64,000 bases of DNA. Origin: Streptomyces regalis (GTDB taxonomy: Bacteria; Actinomycetota; Actinomycetes; Streptomycetales; Streptomycetaceae). Under the pieces are notes generated by a model that was not told the origin of the DNA, searched no databases, and was given only the letters and a program-made list of their open reading frames with translations. Both the position numbers and the translations under genes were made by a program. Each line of letters opens with the position of its first letter. Position 1 is the first letter of the stretch. Positions 49,603 to 58,734 of this stretch are shown here, piece by piece. The stretch lies in assembly GCF_001509475.1 (NCBI RefSeq), contig NZ_LLZG01000187.1, forward strand, positions 1 to 64,000. Reading direction: 5' to 3'.

Positions 49603-51366
49603 TTACTTCGGCTGCGGCTTGCGCACCGACAAGTGCAGCTCCTTCAGCCGCGCCTCCTCCAGCTCCGTCGGCGCGCCCATCATCAGGTCCTGGGCGTTGC
49701 CGTTGAGCGGGAAGGCGATGGTCTCGCGGATGTTGGGCTCGTCGGCGAGGAGCATGACGATGCGGTCGACGCCGGGGGCGATGCCGCCGTGCGGCGGGGC
49801 GCCGAAGCGGAAGGCGCGCAGCATGCCGGCGAACTTCTCCTCGACGGTCTCACGGTCGTAGCCCGCGATCTCGAAGGCCTTGAGCATGATCTCCGGCTCG
49901 TGGTTCCGGATCGCGCCGGAGGACAGCTCGACACCGTTGCAGACGATGTCGTACTGCCAGCCCAGGATGTCCAGCGGGTCCTGGGTCTCCAGGGCCTCCA
50001 GGCCGCCCTGCGGCATGGAGAACGGGTTGTGCGAGAAGTCGATCGCGCCGGTCTCCTCGTCCTTCTCGTACATCGGGAAGTCGACGATCCAGCAGAACCG
50101 GAAGACGCCCTCCTCGAAGTGCCCGGCACGCTTGGCGGCCTCGACGCGCACCGCGCCCATGATCTTCGAGACCTCGTCGAACTCGCCCGCGCCGAAGAAG
50201 ACGGCGTGACCGGCGGCCAGCGAGAGCCGCTTGGTCAGCTCGGCGACGTTCTCCTCTGTGAGGAACTTCGCGATCGGGCCGGAGAGCGAACCGTCCTCGG
50301 CGACCCGGACCCAGGCCAGGCCCTTCGCCCCCTGCGAGACCGCGAAGTCACCGAGCTGGTCGAAGAACTTCCGGGGCTGCGCGGAGACGTCCGGCACCGG
50401 CAGGGCACGCACGTGCTTGCCGGCGAAGGCCTTGAACTCCGAGCCCTCGAAGATGTCGGTGATGTCGACGAGCTCCAGCTGGGCGCGCAGGTCCGGCTTG
50501 TCGGAGCCGTACTTCAGCATCGCCTCGCGGAACGGGATCCGCGGGAAGGGGGAGGTGACGTGGCGGCCGTTGCCGAACTCCTCGAACAGCTCGGTCATCA
50601 GCTTCTCGACGGGCTGGAAGACGTCTTCCTGCTCGACGAAGCTCATCTCGATGTCGAGCTGGTAGAACTCGCCCGGCGAGCGGTCCGCACGCGCGTCCTC
50701 GTCACGGAAGCAGGGCGCGATCTGGAAGTAGCGGTCGAAGCCCGAGATCATCAGCAGCTGCTTGAACTGCTGCGGGGCCTGCGGAAGGGCGTAGAACTTG
50801 CCCGGGTGCAGACGGGAGGGGACGACGAAGTCGCGGGCGCCCTCGGGGGAGGTGGCGGACAGGATCGGCGTCGCCATCTCGTTGAAGCCCAGCGCCGTCA
50901 TCTTGTGCCGGATCGCCGAGATGACCGCCGTACGCAGCAGGATGTTCTTGTGCATGCGCTCGCGGCGCAGGTCGAGGAAGCGGTACTCCAGGCGCCGCTC
51001 CTCGTTGACCCCGTCCTCGGTGTTGATCGTGAAGGGCAGCGGGGCGGCCGCGCCGAGCAGCTCGACCTCGCCGACCTCGACCTCGATCTCGCCGGTCGGC
51101 AGGTCTGCGTTGATGTTCTCGGTGCCGCGGGAGACGACCTTGCCGTCGACGCGGACGGTCGACTCCTTGGACAGCTTGTCCAGGGCCTCGTACGCGGGCG
51201 TGCCGGGACGGGCGACGAGCTGCGTGATGCCGTAGTGGTCGCGCAGATCGATGAAGAGGATGCCGCCCAGGTCGCGCCGATTGTGCAGCCAGCCACTCAG
51301 CCGGACGTCGGTGCCGACGTCAGAGGAGCGGAGCTCGCCGCAGGTGTGGGACCTGTACCGATGCAT
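49603..51366 (-). CDS. aspS: Aspartyl-tRNA synthetase
   Basis: A 587-residue class II synthetase that charges tRNA-Asp (bacterial type, so possibly Asp/Asn dual). The N-terminal OB-fold anticodon-binding domain is at 1-105 ([20 protein letters not shown]). Catalytic motif 2 is [19 protein letters not shown], with the bacterial insertion domain (about 285-410) and motif 3 [13 protein letters not shown] near residue 530. The length is normal. The 5' region contains a perfect parS site 36 bases before the ATG. It is followed by a strong hairpin and is monocistronic. Confidence 0.97.
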   Translation of the reverse strand: MHRYRSHTCGELRSSDVGTDVRLSGWLHNRRDLGGILFIDLRDHYGITQLVARPGTPAYEALDKLSKESTVRVDGKVVSRGTENINADLPTGEIEVEVGEVELLGAAAPLPFTINTEDGVNEERRLEYRFLDLRRERMHKNILLRTAVISAIRHKMTALGFNEMATPILSATSPEGARDFVVPSRLHPGKFYALPQAPQQFKQLLMISGFDRYFQIAPCFRDEDARADRSPGEFYQLDIEMSFVEQEDVFQPVEKLMTELFEEFGNGRHVTSPFPRIPFREAMLKYGSDKPDLRAQLELVDITDIFEGSEFKAFAGKHVRALPVPDVSAQPRKFFDQLGDFAVSQGAKGLAWVRVAEDGSLSGPIAKFLTEENVAELTKRLSLAAGHAVFFGAGEFDEVSKIMGAVRVEAAKRAGHFEEGVFRFCWIVDFPMYEKDEETGAIDFSHNPFSMPQGGLEALETQDPLDILGWQYDIVCNGVELSSGAIRNHEPEIMLKAFEIAGYDRETVEEKFAGMLRAFRFGAPPHGGIAPGVDRIVMLLADEPNIRETIAFPLNGNAQDLMMGAPTELEEARLKELHLSVRKPQPK

Positions 51367-51401
51367 CGTCGTTCATCCAGTCTTCGCGGATCGGGGGGCG
51401 T

Positions 51402-51415
51402 GTTTCACGTGAAAC
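51402..51415. other. parS: ParB centromere-like site
   Basis: GTTTCACGTGAAAC is a perfect 14-bp palindrome identical to the bacterial parS core bound by ParB. It lies in the aspS leader, between divergent aspS and the SpoIIE-type gene. In Streptomyces such sites cluster around oriC, which places this window in the origin-proximal part of the chromosome. Confidence 0.93.
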
Positions 51416-51569
51416 TCTCCCCAAGCCTACCGGGGACCCCAAGATCGGCTCCCCACCATTTGACAGCACCCGTGAGCACACCCGTGGGCACACCCGTGGC
51501 GCCCTTCCGACCGGATGCCCCGTACAGCTTCGGTGGCAGTGTGCGATCACCTCTTCTTACAGTGGGGCA

Positions 51570-53756
51570 ATGCGCACTGGTGAGGCCCTGCCCGCCGTGG
51601 GGGAGGTTCTCGCCGCCCTCGCGACCGGACTATGGCACTGGAACACCGCCACGGGACTGGTCACGGTCGACGCGGAGGCGGCACGGCTGCTCGGGCTGCC
51701 CGCCGAACAGGCCACGCTCAGCCAGGCCCAGGTGCGCTCCCGCCTGCACCCGGTGGACTGGAACGAGATCAGCGGAGTGATCCAGCTCGCCGTGGCCGAG
51801 GGCACCCTCGGCGAGGCGCGGGTGCGGATCATGGACGAGCGGGGCCGCGTCGTCCGGGTCGGCCGCAGCCGCTTCCACGCCTCCTTCGACCGCGAGAAAC
51901 GGTCGTACGAGGTGACGGGCTCCCTCCAGGAGGTCACCGAACCGACGCCGGGCACCCCCGCCGGGCGTACGGCGGTCACCGGCGACTGGCGGCGCTCGCG
52001 GGAGGCGTTCCTGCTGGACGCGGGCCGGGCGCTGGCCGAGGCGCGGTCGACGGCGGAGGTGCTGCGGGTCGCGGCCGGCCTGTCGATGCCGGGCTTCTCA
52101 CCCGACGGCCTCGCGGTGTTCGGCGTCACGGGCGACCGCCTGACGATCATCGGCCACCACGGCCACCAGCCCGGCGACGAGAACCCCTTCTCGCACATGT
52201 CCCTGGACACCGACTACCCGGCCGCCGAGGTCGTCCGCACCGGCCGTGCCGTGTACCTCTCCTCACCCGAGAAGTACAAGGACCGCTACCCGGTCACCTG
52301 GCCGCTCGCCGCGCACTTCAACCGCCAGTCCTGGGCGTTCCTGCCGCTGACCGTGGCCGGCCGCACGATGGGCGCCTGGATGGCGGCCTTCACCTATCCG
52401 GTCGCGTTCACGCCCGACGAGCGGTCCGTGCTGACGACGGTGGCCCGCATGCTCGCCCAGGCCCTCTCCCGCGCCGAGGCCGCCGAGTCCGCGCGGGAAC
52501 TGACGGACGGCCTCCAGCGCTCGATGCTGCCCAAGCTGGGCCCCGAGATACCGGGCATGAGCGTCGCCGCCCGCTACGTCCCGACGGGCGGCGGGCTCCA
52601 GGTCGGCGGCGACTGGTACGACATGATCCCGCTGCCCAACGGCCGCTTCGCCCTGGTCATCGGCGACGTCCAGGGTCATGACGTCCGCGCGGCGGGCCTG
52701 ATGGGCCAGCTCCGCATCGCGCTGCGCGCCTACGCCTCCGAGGGCCACCGCCCCGACGCCGTCCTCTCCCGCGCCTCCCGTTTCCTGCACGGCATGACGT
52801 TCGGCTCCCTCGACGAGGACCCGTCCGACCTGCGCTTCGCGACCTGCCTGTACGTCGAGGTCGACCCCACGACCGGTCTGCTGGACATCGCCCGCGGCGG
52901 GCACCCGGACCCGGCGATCCGTATGACCGACGGCACGGTGCTCGCCCGCTCGACGGCCGGCGGCCTCCCGCTCGGCATCGACCCGGACGCCGACTATCCG
53001 ACGACCAGGATCACCCTGGAACCCGGCGAGACCATGCTGATCTGCACGGACGGCCTGATCGAGACTGGCGGCCACGATCTGGAGACCGGCTGGAAGCGCA
53101 TCCGCGCGATCCTCGAGGAGCACGACGGCGACCTGGAGGCGCTCGCCGACGCCCTCGTCCAGGCCGTGCACGGCCCGTCCTCCCACCACACCACCGGCCC
53201 GCTCGCCGACCGGCGCGAGGACGACATAGCGGTGCTACTGCTGTGCCGGGAGGGGGAAGGGTGCGGCTGCGGCAACACGGTGGCCGTCCGGCCCACGATC
53301 CGCCGCACCATGCTCTCGGTGGCCCAGGCGGAGCCGGAGCGGGTGGCGGTGGCCCGGCAGCAGCTGCGGGAGCTGCTGCACGACTGGACGTCCGAGGACC
53401 AGGTGGACTCGGCCGTCCTCCTCCTCTCCGAGATGCTCACGAACGTTCTCGTCCACACCGACGCCGACGCCCTGCTCCTCGCCGAGGTGCGGGGTGAGCC
53501 GGGGGACCGCCGGATACGCGTCGAGGTGACCGACACCAGCGACGACCTGCCGCACAAGCGCCGCCCCGGGGAACTGGCGTCGTCCGGGCGGGGCCTGATG
53601 CTGATCGAGCTGCTGGCTCAGGCGTGGGGGGTGGACCCGCGGGGCGAGGGCAAGAGCATCTGGTTCGAGCTCTACGAGTCCGAGGGCGCGGACGGCTCGG
53701 GCGGCGCCGACGGTTCCGGGGGCGCAGCCGGCTCGGCGGGCTCCGGGCTCGCGTAA
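51570..53756 (+). CDS. PAS-GAF-SpoIIE phosphatase-HATPase regulator
   Basis: A 728-residue multidomain signalling protein. A PAS-like domain (about 15-115, WHWNTATGLVTVDAEAARLL) is followed by a GAF domain (about 140-295), a SpoIIE/PP2C phosphatase (about 310-545: QVGGDWYDMIPL, VIGDVQGHDVRAA, LICTDGLIE, REDDIAVLLL) and an HATPase_c domain (about 580-705: LLSEMLTNVLVHT, VEVTDTSDD, SSGRGLMLIELLA). The fused phosphatase and anti-sigma-type kinase can both act on the same anti-anti-sigma partner (family knowledge). The Gly/Ala/Ser tail (GADGSGGADGSGGAAGSAG) is encoded antisense to the end of the AI-2E gene, an 85-base overlap. Confidence 0.93.
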   Translation: MRTGEALPAVGEVLAALATGLWHWNTATGLVTVDAEAARLLGLPAEQATLSQAQVRSRLHPVDWNEISGVIQLAVAEGTLGEARVRIMDERGRVVRVGRSRFHASFDREKRSYEVTGSLQEVTEPTPGTPAGRTAVTGDWRRSREAFLLDAGRALAEARSTAEVLRVAAGLSMPGFSPDGLAVFGVTGDRLTIIGHHGHQPGDENPFSHMSLDTDYPAAEVVRTGRAVYLSSPEKYKDRYPVTWPLAAHFNRQSWAFLPLTVAGRTMGAWMAAFTYPVAFTPDERSVLTTVARMLAQALSRAEAAESARELTDGLQRSMLPKLGPEIPGMSVAARYVPTGGGLQVGGDWYDMIPLPNGRFALVIGDVQGHDVRAAGLMGQLRIALRAYASEGHRPDAVLSRASRFLHGMTFGSLDEDPSDLRFATCLYVEVDPTTGLLDIARGGHPDPAIRMTDGTVLARSTAGGLPLGIDPDADYPTTRITLEPGETMLICTDGLIETGGHDLETGWKRIRAILEEHDGDLEALADALVQAVHGPSSHHTTGPLADRREDDIAVLLLCREGEGCGCGNTVAVRPTIRRTMLSVAQAEPERVAVARQQLRELLHDWTSEDQVDSAVLLLSEMLTNVLVHTDADALLLAEVRGEPGDRRIRVEVTDTSDDLPHKRRPGELASSGRGLMLIELLAQAWGVDPRGEGKSIWFELYESEGADGSGGADGSGGAAGSAGSGLA

Positions 53757-54781
53757 CGGTCCTGCAGTTCGCGTACGACGCCGAAGGCCGCGGCGGTCAG
53801 CGGTACGGCGAGCAGCATGCCGAGGACGCCTGCCACGGACGCCCCCGCGGTGATCGCCACCATGACGACGGCCGGGTGCATCTGCACGGTCCGGCTCTGG
53901 ATCATGGGCTGCAGCACATGACCCTCCAGCACCTGCACGGCGAGCACGATCGCCAGCACCCACAGCGAGATGACGAATCCCCGGTCGGCCAGCGCGACCA
54001 GCACGGCGACGGCCCCCGAGATGAAGGCGCCGAGATAGGGGATGTAGGCCCCGACGAAGACGAGCGCACCGAGCCCGACCGCGCCCGGGACGTCGAGGAC
54101 GAGCAGCCCGACGGTGATGCAGAGGGCGTCGATGAGGGCGATGAAGGTGGTCCCTCTCATGAACCCCTCCACCGCCTGGAACGCCCGCCGGGCCATGGCC
54201 TCGACGGCGTCCCCGCTCTCGCCCGGGACGACGGACCGCAAGGTGTCGGCGGCCCGGTCGGAGTCCCGCAGGAAGAAGAAGACGAGCAGCAGCGCGAGCA
54301 CGGCCATGGCGATGGTCTCCGCGACCACGCTCACCCCGCTGATGACGCCGGAGGCGGCCGTCCCCCCGAAGTCGGTGAGCAATTCCTTGGCGTTGGAGGC
54401 GAGGTCGTCCAGCGAGGTCCCGGCGGCCCCGAAGTGGTCGGCGAGATCCTGGCCGGCCTGCTTGAGCGCGGCGAGGATCTGGTCGCCGGTGTCCACGATC
54501 GCGGCGACGACGATGTACACGGCCCCACCGACGACGGCCACGACGGCCACGCAGGTGAGCCCGGCGGCGACGGACCGGTTCACCTTGGCCTTCACGAGCC
54601 GCCGGTGCAGCGGCCCGAGCAGCGCCGTCCCGAGCAGCGCGAGCAACACCGGCACGACGGCCGTACGGAACTCCACGGCCAGCCGGATCCCGACGTAGAC
54701 GACCCCGGCGACCAGCAAAACGACGGCACACCAGGCGGCGAGCCGCCGGACGGGGTCGGGGAGCAGCGGGGGGGCCTGCAC
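53672..54781 (-). CDS. AI-2E family transporter
   Basis: A 369-residue membrane protein with about eight helices: WCAVVLLVAGVVYVGIRLAV, VVPVLLALLGTALLG, AAGLTCVAVVAVVGGAVYIV, VVAETIAMAVLALLLVFFFL, and a final cluster near 235-345. The segments RDSDRAADTLRSVVPG, GAYIPYLGAFISGAVAVLVA and GHVLQPMIQSRTVQMHPAVV are family signatures of AI-2E (TqsA-like) exporters or Na+/H+ antiporters. The substrate is unknown. The C-terminal PEPAEPAAPPEPSAPPEPSA tail is encoded antisense to the Gly/Ser tail of the neighbouring SpoIIE gene. Confidence 0.9.
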   Translation of the reverse strand: MQAPPLLPDPVRRLAAWCAVVLLVAGVVYVGIRLAVEFRTAVVPVLLALLGTALLGPLHRRLVKAKVNRSVAAGLTCVAVVAVVGGAVYIVVAAIVDTGDQILAALKQAGQDLADHFGAAGTSLDDLASNAKELLTDFGGTAASGVISGVSVVAETIAMAVLALLLVFFFLRDSDRAADTLRSVVPGESGDAVEAMARRAFQAVEGFMRGTTFIALIDALCITVGLLVLDVPGAVGLGALVFVGAYIPYLGAFISGAVAVLVALADRGFVISLWVLAIVLAVQVLEGHVLQPMIQSRTVQMHPAVVMVAITAGASVAGVLGMLLAVPLTAAAFGVVRELQDRYASPEPAEPAAPPEPSAPPEPSAPSDS

Positions 54782-54848
54782 GCTTCCAGCGGATCATGGG
54801 CCGGCCGGGGCTGTCGTGTGCGGGCGGACCGGGTGGGTGACGCGGCGC

Positions 54849-54882
54849 GGCGATCAGTACCGGACTACCGGCACTGATCGCC
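54849..54882 (-). terminator. Hairpin terminator after pirin gene
   Basis: A perfect 10-bp stem (GGCGATCAGT, 54849-54858, complement at 54873-54882) with a 14-base loop that can fold on itself (CCGG/CCGG). It lies 38 bases past the pirin stop. Confidence 0.8.
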
Positions 54883-54920
54883 GTGGAACTCGGCCGGAAC
54901 CCGACCGGAACCGATCGGGG

Positions 54921-55901
54921 TCAGACCTCGGACGGGCCGCTCGCACTCATCCCGTGCACCGCCGGGACCGTCCCCAGCCGCCCCTTCTGGAAGTCCTCGA
55001 AGGCCTGCTGGAGCTCTTCCCGCGTGTTCATCACGAACGGGCCGTAGTGGGCCATCGGCTCACGGATCGGCTGTCCGCCCAGGAGGACGACCTCCAGGTC
55101 CGGCGTGTGCGAGTCCTGCTTCTCGTCCGCGCGGACCGTCAGCGAGCCGCCGGCGCCGAAGACGGCGGTCTGGCCGAGGTGGATCGGGCGGCGCTCCGCA
55201 CCCACCGCGCCCCGCCCGGCGAGGACGTAGGCGAGGCCGTTGAAGTCCTCGCGCCAGGGCAGCGTGATCTCCGCGCCCGGCGCCAGCGTCGCGTGGATCA
55301 TGGTGATCGGGGTGTGGGTGATACCGGGGCCCTGGTGGCCGTCCAGCTCGCCCGCGATGACGCGCAGGAGCGCGCCGCCGTCGGGGGAGGCGAGCAGCTG
55401 GACGTTGCCGCCGCGGATGTCCTGGTAGCGCGGCGCCATCATCTTGTCCCTGGCCGGGAGGTTCACCCACAGCTGCAGACCGTGGAAGAGACCGCCGGAC
55501 ATGACGAGGGACTCCGGCGGGGCCTCGATGTGCAGGAGGCCCGAGCCCGCGGTCATCCACTGCGTGTCGCCGTTGGTGATGGTGCCACCGCCGCCGTTGC
55601 TGTCCTGGTGGTCGAAGATCCCGTCGATGATGTAAGTGACGGTCTCGAAGCCGCGGTGCGGGTGCCAGGGGGTGCCCTTGGGCTCTCCCGGCGCGTAGTC
55701 CACCTCGCCCATCTGGTCCATCATGATGAACGGGTCCAGGTGGCGGTAGTTGATCCCGGCGAACGCACGGCGCACCGGGAAGCCCTCACCCTCGAAACCG
55801 CTCGGCGCGGTCGTGACGGCAAGCACGGGACGGGCCACTGCCTCCGCGGGCGCGGCGACGCGCGGCAGCGTCAGCGGGTTCTCGACGGTCACTGCAGGCA
55901 T
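54921..55901 (-). CDS. Pirin-family protein
   Basis: A 326-residue bicupin of the pirin family, often redox-linked, with quercetinase activity in some members. Metal-binding motifs are present in the N-terminal cupin: HPHRGFETVTYIIDG (two His) and GSGLLHIEAPPES (His/Glu). Conserved segments RAFAGINYRHLDPFIMMDQM and GLQLWVNLPARDKM also match. The ATG at 55901 has a perfect AAGGAGGT nine bases upstream. A partly symmetric AGTTGAGCATTGAACT (55929-55944) just ahead may be a MarR-type operator, a common regulator of pirin genes (inference). Confidence 0.93.
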   Translation of the reverse strand: MPAVTVENPLTLPRVAAPAEAVARPVLAVTTAPSGFEGEGFPVRRAFAGINYRHLDPFIMMDQMGEVDYAPGEPKGTPWHPHRGFETVTYIIDGIFDHQDSNGGGGTITNGDTQWMTAGSGLLHIEAPPESLVMSGGLFHGLQLWVNLPARDKMMAPRYQDIRGGNVQLLASPDGGALLRVIAGELDGHQGPGITHTPITMIHATLAPGAEITLPWREDFNGLAYVLAGRGAVGAERRPIHLGQTAVFGAGGSLTVRADEKQDSHTPDLEVVLLGGQPIREPMAHYGPFVMNTREELQQAFEDFQKGRLGTVPAVHGMSASGPSEV

Positions 55902-55966
55902 GTCGGTACCTCCTTGTGCGGCCAGCTTAGTTGAGCATTGAACTTTCTGCCACCTAGAACGACGCA

Positions 55967-55992
55967 AGCCCGGAGGGCATTCCCTCCGGGCT
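55967..55992 (-). terminator. Hairpin terminator after propeller/Ig gene
   Basis: A perfect 11-bp stem (AGCCCGGAGGG, 55967-55977, complement at 55982-55992) with a four-base loop, 24 bases beyond the stop at 56016. Confidence 0.85.
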
Positions 55993-56015
55993 GCGCCGCG
56001 CGGGCCGGACCCGCG

Positions 56016-57962
56016 TCAGTTGCTGAAGTACAGGTACTTCCAGGCCCCGTACGTCGTCGAGTTCACGGTGTCGCCGGACGAGCCGTTGACGTACACCGAC
56101 CGCACCCGCGCCCGGATACCCGACTCACCGGGTGCCTCGAGGCTGACGAGCGACTTCCCGTCCGTACCGAGCGGGAAGTACTGCGAGTCCGCGGAGTACC
56201 ACGTGCCCTGGTAGTAGACCTGGAGATCGAAGCGCTGCTGACGACCCGGGTAGTAGGTCATCGTCGTGGTGAGCAGCGGGTCGGTGCTCTTGTGGAACCA
56301 GTAGTACGACCTCGAGCCGATATACGCCGTCTTGTAGTGCTTGGAGACGGCCGTGGAGACCCTGACCCGCGCGTACGCCGTGGACTTCACCGTCTTCGGC
56401 TTGTAGCGGGCGTCGCCCTTGAAGACCGCGGTGACGGTGGTGTCCCGGGTCATGTCCACCCAGGCGGAGATGTTGCCGTCGGAGTTGACCGTTCCGCTCT
56501 TGATCAGCTTGTTCGGCTTGTCCCCGCCGAACGGGTTGGCCCAGATCTCGACCGAACGGTTCTTGTACGTCGTACCGAGGTGCGCGGTGAACTTGACGTC
56601 GGTGCCGTAGTTGTACAGCTTGCCGTTGTTGTTCAGGCTCAGCGAGGTGGAGGCGCGGGAGACCTCGACGGTGTCCGAGGCGCTGACCGCGGTGTGCGTG
56701 GCGTCACCCGCGTAGCGCACCGTGTACTTCACCTTGCCGCCGGCCGGCGGGGTGTTCGTGAAGGAGTACGTGCCGTCGGACTTCACCGTGACGGACGGCA
56801 GCGCCTTGCCGTTCGGGCTCTCCAGGTCGGTGCGGGTGACGGCGAGCGTCGTGCCCGCGGCGAACGGCACGTTCGCCGTGAGCTTGCCGGTGACGGTGAG
56901 TGGCTGGGCGCGGGGCGCGGACGCGGGCGCGTTGACCGTGAGGGTCGGCACGCTGAGCGCCGGGCCCGTGAACGCCTTCAGGGTGTACGTGTTGTCCGAG
57001 TTGCCGGCCAGGGCGAACACCCGGGAGGAGTCCGGGGCCCAGGCCACCGCGCCCATGCTGGAGGTCCCGGCGTCGAAGCGGCGCACCGGCTTGTCGGAGC
57101 CCGCCTTGTAGACGTTGACGTGGCGGTCGTAGGCCTGGGCGATCAGGCCGGCCGGGGAGACGTCGGCGAACCAGCCGGTCTCGGTGAGGCCCGCGACCTC
57201 CGTGAAGGCGCCGTCGGCGTAGTTCAGCTTCCGGTAGCCGTTCCACAGCACCTGGGAGGCGCCGGGCATCAGGTCGATGTCTATCGTCCAGCGGTCGCTG
57301 TCCGTCTTCGCGACCACCTGCGGGGTGGCGCCGGAGACGTCGAGGAGGTTGATCGCGCCCGAGCGGTCGCCGCTGTCGTGGAAGGCGAGGAGACCGGGTG
57401 AGGACGGGTCCGCGTCGAGGACGGCCGCGTTGTAGTACGGGGCAACGCCCTCCGGGAGCTGTCCGAGGCTCACCGCGGCGGCCGCGTCGGCGGCGGGGTC
57501 GATGACGCCCAGATTGCCGTGGAAGAAGCCGTCGTCTCCCGTGACCCGGTAGGAGAACCACAGCCGCCCGCCCGCGAAGGCCGCCTCACGCGGGTCGAAA
57601 CCGGCGCCGAGGTCGTAGCGGGTCCTGACCTCCAGGGTGGCCGCGTCGACAGCCACGACCTCGTGGGTCGTCGGCAGCACCGCGTACAGGGTGAGACCGT
57701 CGTCCGAGAGCGCGAGGTCGCTGGGGCGGCCGAAGCCGACGTTCACGTCGACCAGGGTGCCGCTGTAGTCGGTGGCCAGGATCCGTCCGTTGTCCTGGTC
57801 CGCCACGAAGACGCGCTGGAGCGCGCCGTCCGCGACCAGACCCACGGGCTGGGTGAGAACGGCCGACGCGGCCGACGCCGGGCCGGCCGTCACGACGGTC
57901 AGTGCCGCCGAGCTGAAGAGGACCGCGAGCGACGTCGCGACCGCAGTGCTGCGCATGCGCAC
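56016..57962 (-). CDS. Secreted beta-propeller/Ig-like protein
   Basis: A 648-residue exported protein. The signal peptide ends near residue 32 (GPASAAS). Residues about 35-335 form a propeller-like repeat region (ALQRVFVADQDNGRILATDY, DGLTLYAVLPTTHEVVAVDA, WAPDSSRVFALAGNSDNTYT). A bacterial Ig-like domain with a Big_5/Ig-like_3 pattern follows (about 340-440, TVTGKLTANVPFAAGTTLAV, YTVRYAGDATHTAVSA), with a second at about 440-520 (TAVFKGDARYKPKTVKS), and a Tyr/Trp-rich C-terminal part. The role is unknown, probably surface attachment (inference). It is monocistronic. Confidence 0.85.
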   Translation of the reverse strand: MRMRSTAVATSLAVLFSSAALTVVTAGPASAASAVLTQPVGLVADGALQRVFVADQDNGRILATDYSGTLVDVNVGFGRPSDLALSDDGLTLYAVLPTTHEVVAVDAATLEVRTRYDLGAGFDPREAAFAGGRLWFSYRVTGDDGFFHGNLGVIDPAADAAAAVSLGQLPEGVAPYYNAAVLDADPSSPGLLAFHDSGDRSGAINLLDVSGATPQVVAKTDSDRWTIDIDLMPGASQVLWNGYRKLNYADGAFTEVAGLTETGWFADVSPAGLIAQAYDRHVNVYKAGSDKPVRRFDAGTSSMGAVAWAPDSSRVFALAGNSDNTYTLKAFTGPALSVPTLTVNAPASAPRAQPLTVTGKLTANVPFAAGTTLAVTRTDLESPNGKALPSVTVKSDGTYSFTNTPPAGGKVKYTVRYAGDATHTAVSASDTVEVSRASTSLSLNNNGKLYNYGTDVKFTAHLGTTYKNRSVEIWANPFGGDKPNKLIKSGTVNSDGNISAWVDMTRDTTVTAVFKGDARYKPKTVKSTAYARVRVSTAVSKHYKTAYIGSRSYYWFHKSTDPLLTTTMTYYPGRQQRFDLQVYYQGTWYSADSQYFPLGTDGKSLVSLEAPGESGIRARVRSVYVNGSSGDTVNSTTYGAWKYLYFSN

Positions 57963-58139
57963 AGTGATGAACCCCCACAGAAGTGCCCGGCAGTGCCGGG
58001 AGACGAGAGCGCCGCGCGACGCCCGGATGTGAACCGCGGGAGAGCGGTGACATGCGGGGCGCGGCTGCCAGGGGGCACTCTATGGCATGGCTGTGACAAT
58101 CGAGGAGGGGAATTCCGGGCCCCGGACGACGGTCGACGC

Positions 58140-58613
58140 TCAGCCGTACATCCGCCGCATCGCGAACTCGACCATCTGCTCCACGGCCTTCGCGTCGAAC
58201 ACCATCCGGTGCTCGCCCTCCATGTCCAGGACGAAGCCGTAGCCGGTGGGCAGCAGGTCGATCACCTCGGCGCCGGTGATGACGAAGTACTTGGACTCCT
58301 TGCCCGCGTACCGCCGCAGCTCCTTGAGCGAGGTGAACATCGGGATCACCGGCTGCTGGGTGTTGTGCAGGGCGAGGAAGCCGGGGTTGTCGCCGCGCGG
58401 GCAGTAGACCTTCGACGTGGCGAAGACCTGCTGGAAGTCCTCGGCGGACATCTGCCCGGTGGTGAAGGCCCGCACCGCGTCCGCGAGCGAGGGCGGGGAC
58501 GGCTCGGGGTAGAGCGGTGGCTGCTGGCCGTACCCGCCGACGCCGCCGGCCATGGGCTGCTGCGGCGGGGCGTACCCCTGCTGTGCACCGACGTTCTGGT
58601 CGTAGCCGTACAT
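58140..58613 (-). CDS. SseB-like protein
   Basis: A 157-residue soluble protein. The first 45 residues are Gln/Gly/Pro/Tyr-rich (NVGAQQGYAPPQQPMAGGVG). The rest matches the SseB N-terminal-like domain common in actinobacteria (LADAVRAFTTGQMSAEDFQQ, PGFLALHNTQQPVIPMFTSL, DLLPTGYGFVLDME). SseB proteins were named for serine-sensitivity enhancement, but the bacterial role is unclear. The ATG at 58613 is at MYGYDQNVG; the longer frame has no better start. It is monocistronic. Confidence 0.82.
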   Translation of the reverse strand: MYGYDQNVGAQQGYAPPQQPMAGGVGGYGQQPPLYPEPSPPSLADAVRAFTTGQMSAEDFQQVFATSKVYCPRGDNPGFLALHNTQQPVIPMFTSLKELRRYAGKESKYFVITGAEVIDLLPTGYGFVLDMEGEHRMVFDAKAVEQMVEFAMRRMYG

Positions 58614-58734
58614 GGGCGCAAGAGTACCGAGAGCGGCGGGGGCGGCGGGCCGGTACGGGTGCCCCGGCAAACCGACAGCGACTTGACAGCGTGTGCCCCT
58701 GGGTTCCCGCCGTTGCCGCTCCTAGCGTCTTTCC

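Noticed and set aside
55929..55944. Strong MarR operator in front of pirin
   Set aside because: AGTTGAGCATTGAACT is only partly symmetric, so it is mentioned in the pirin entry but not called as a separate site.
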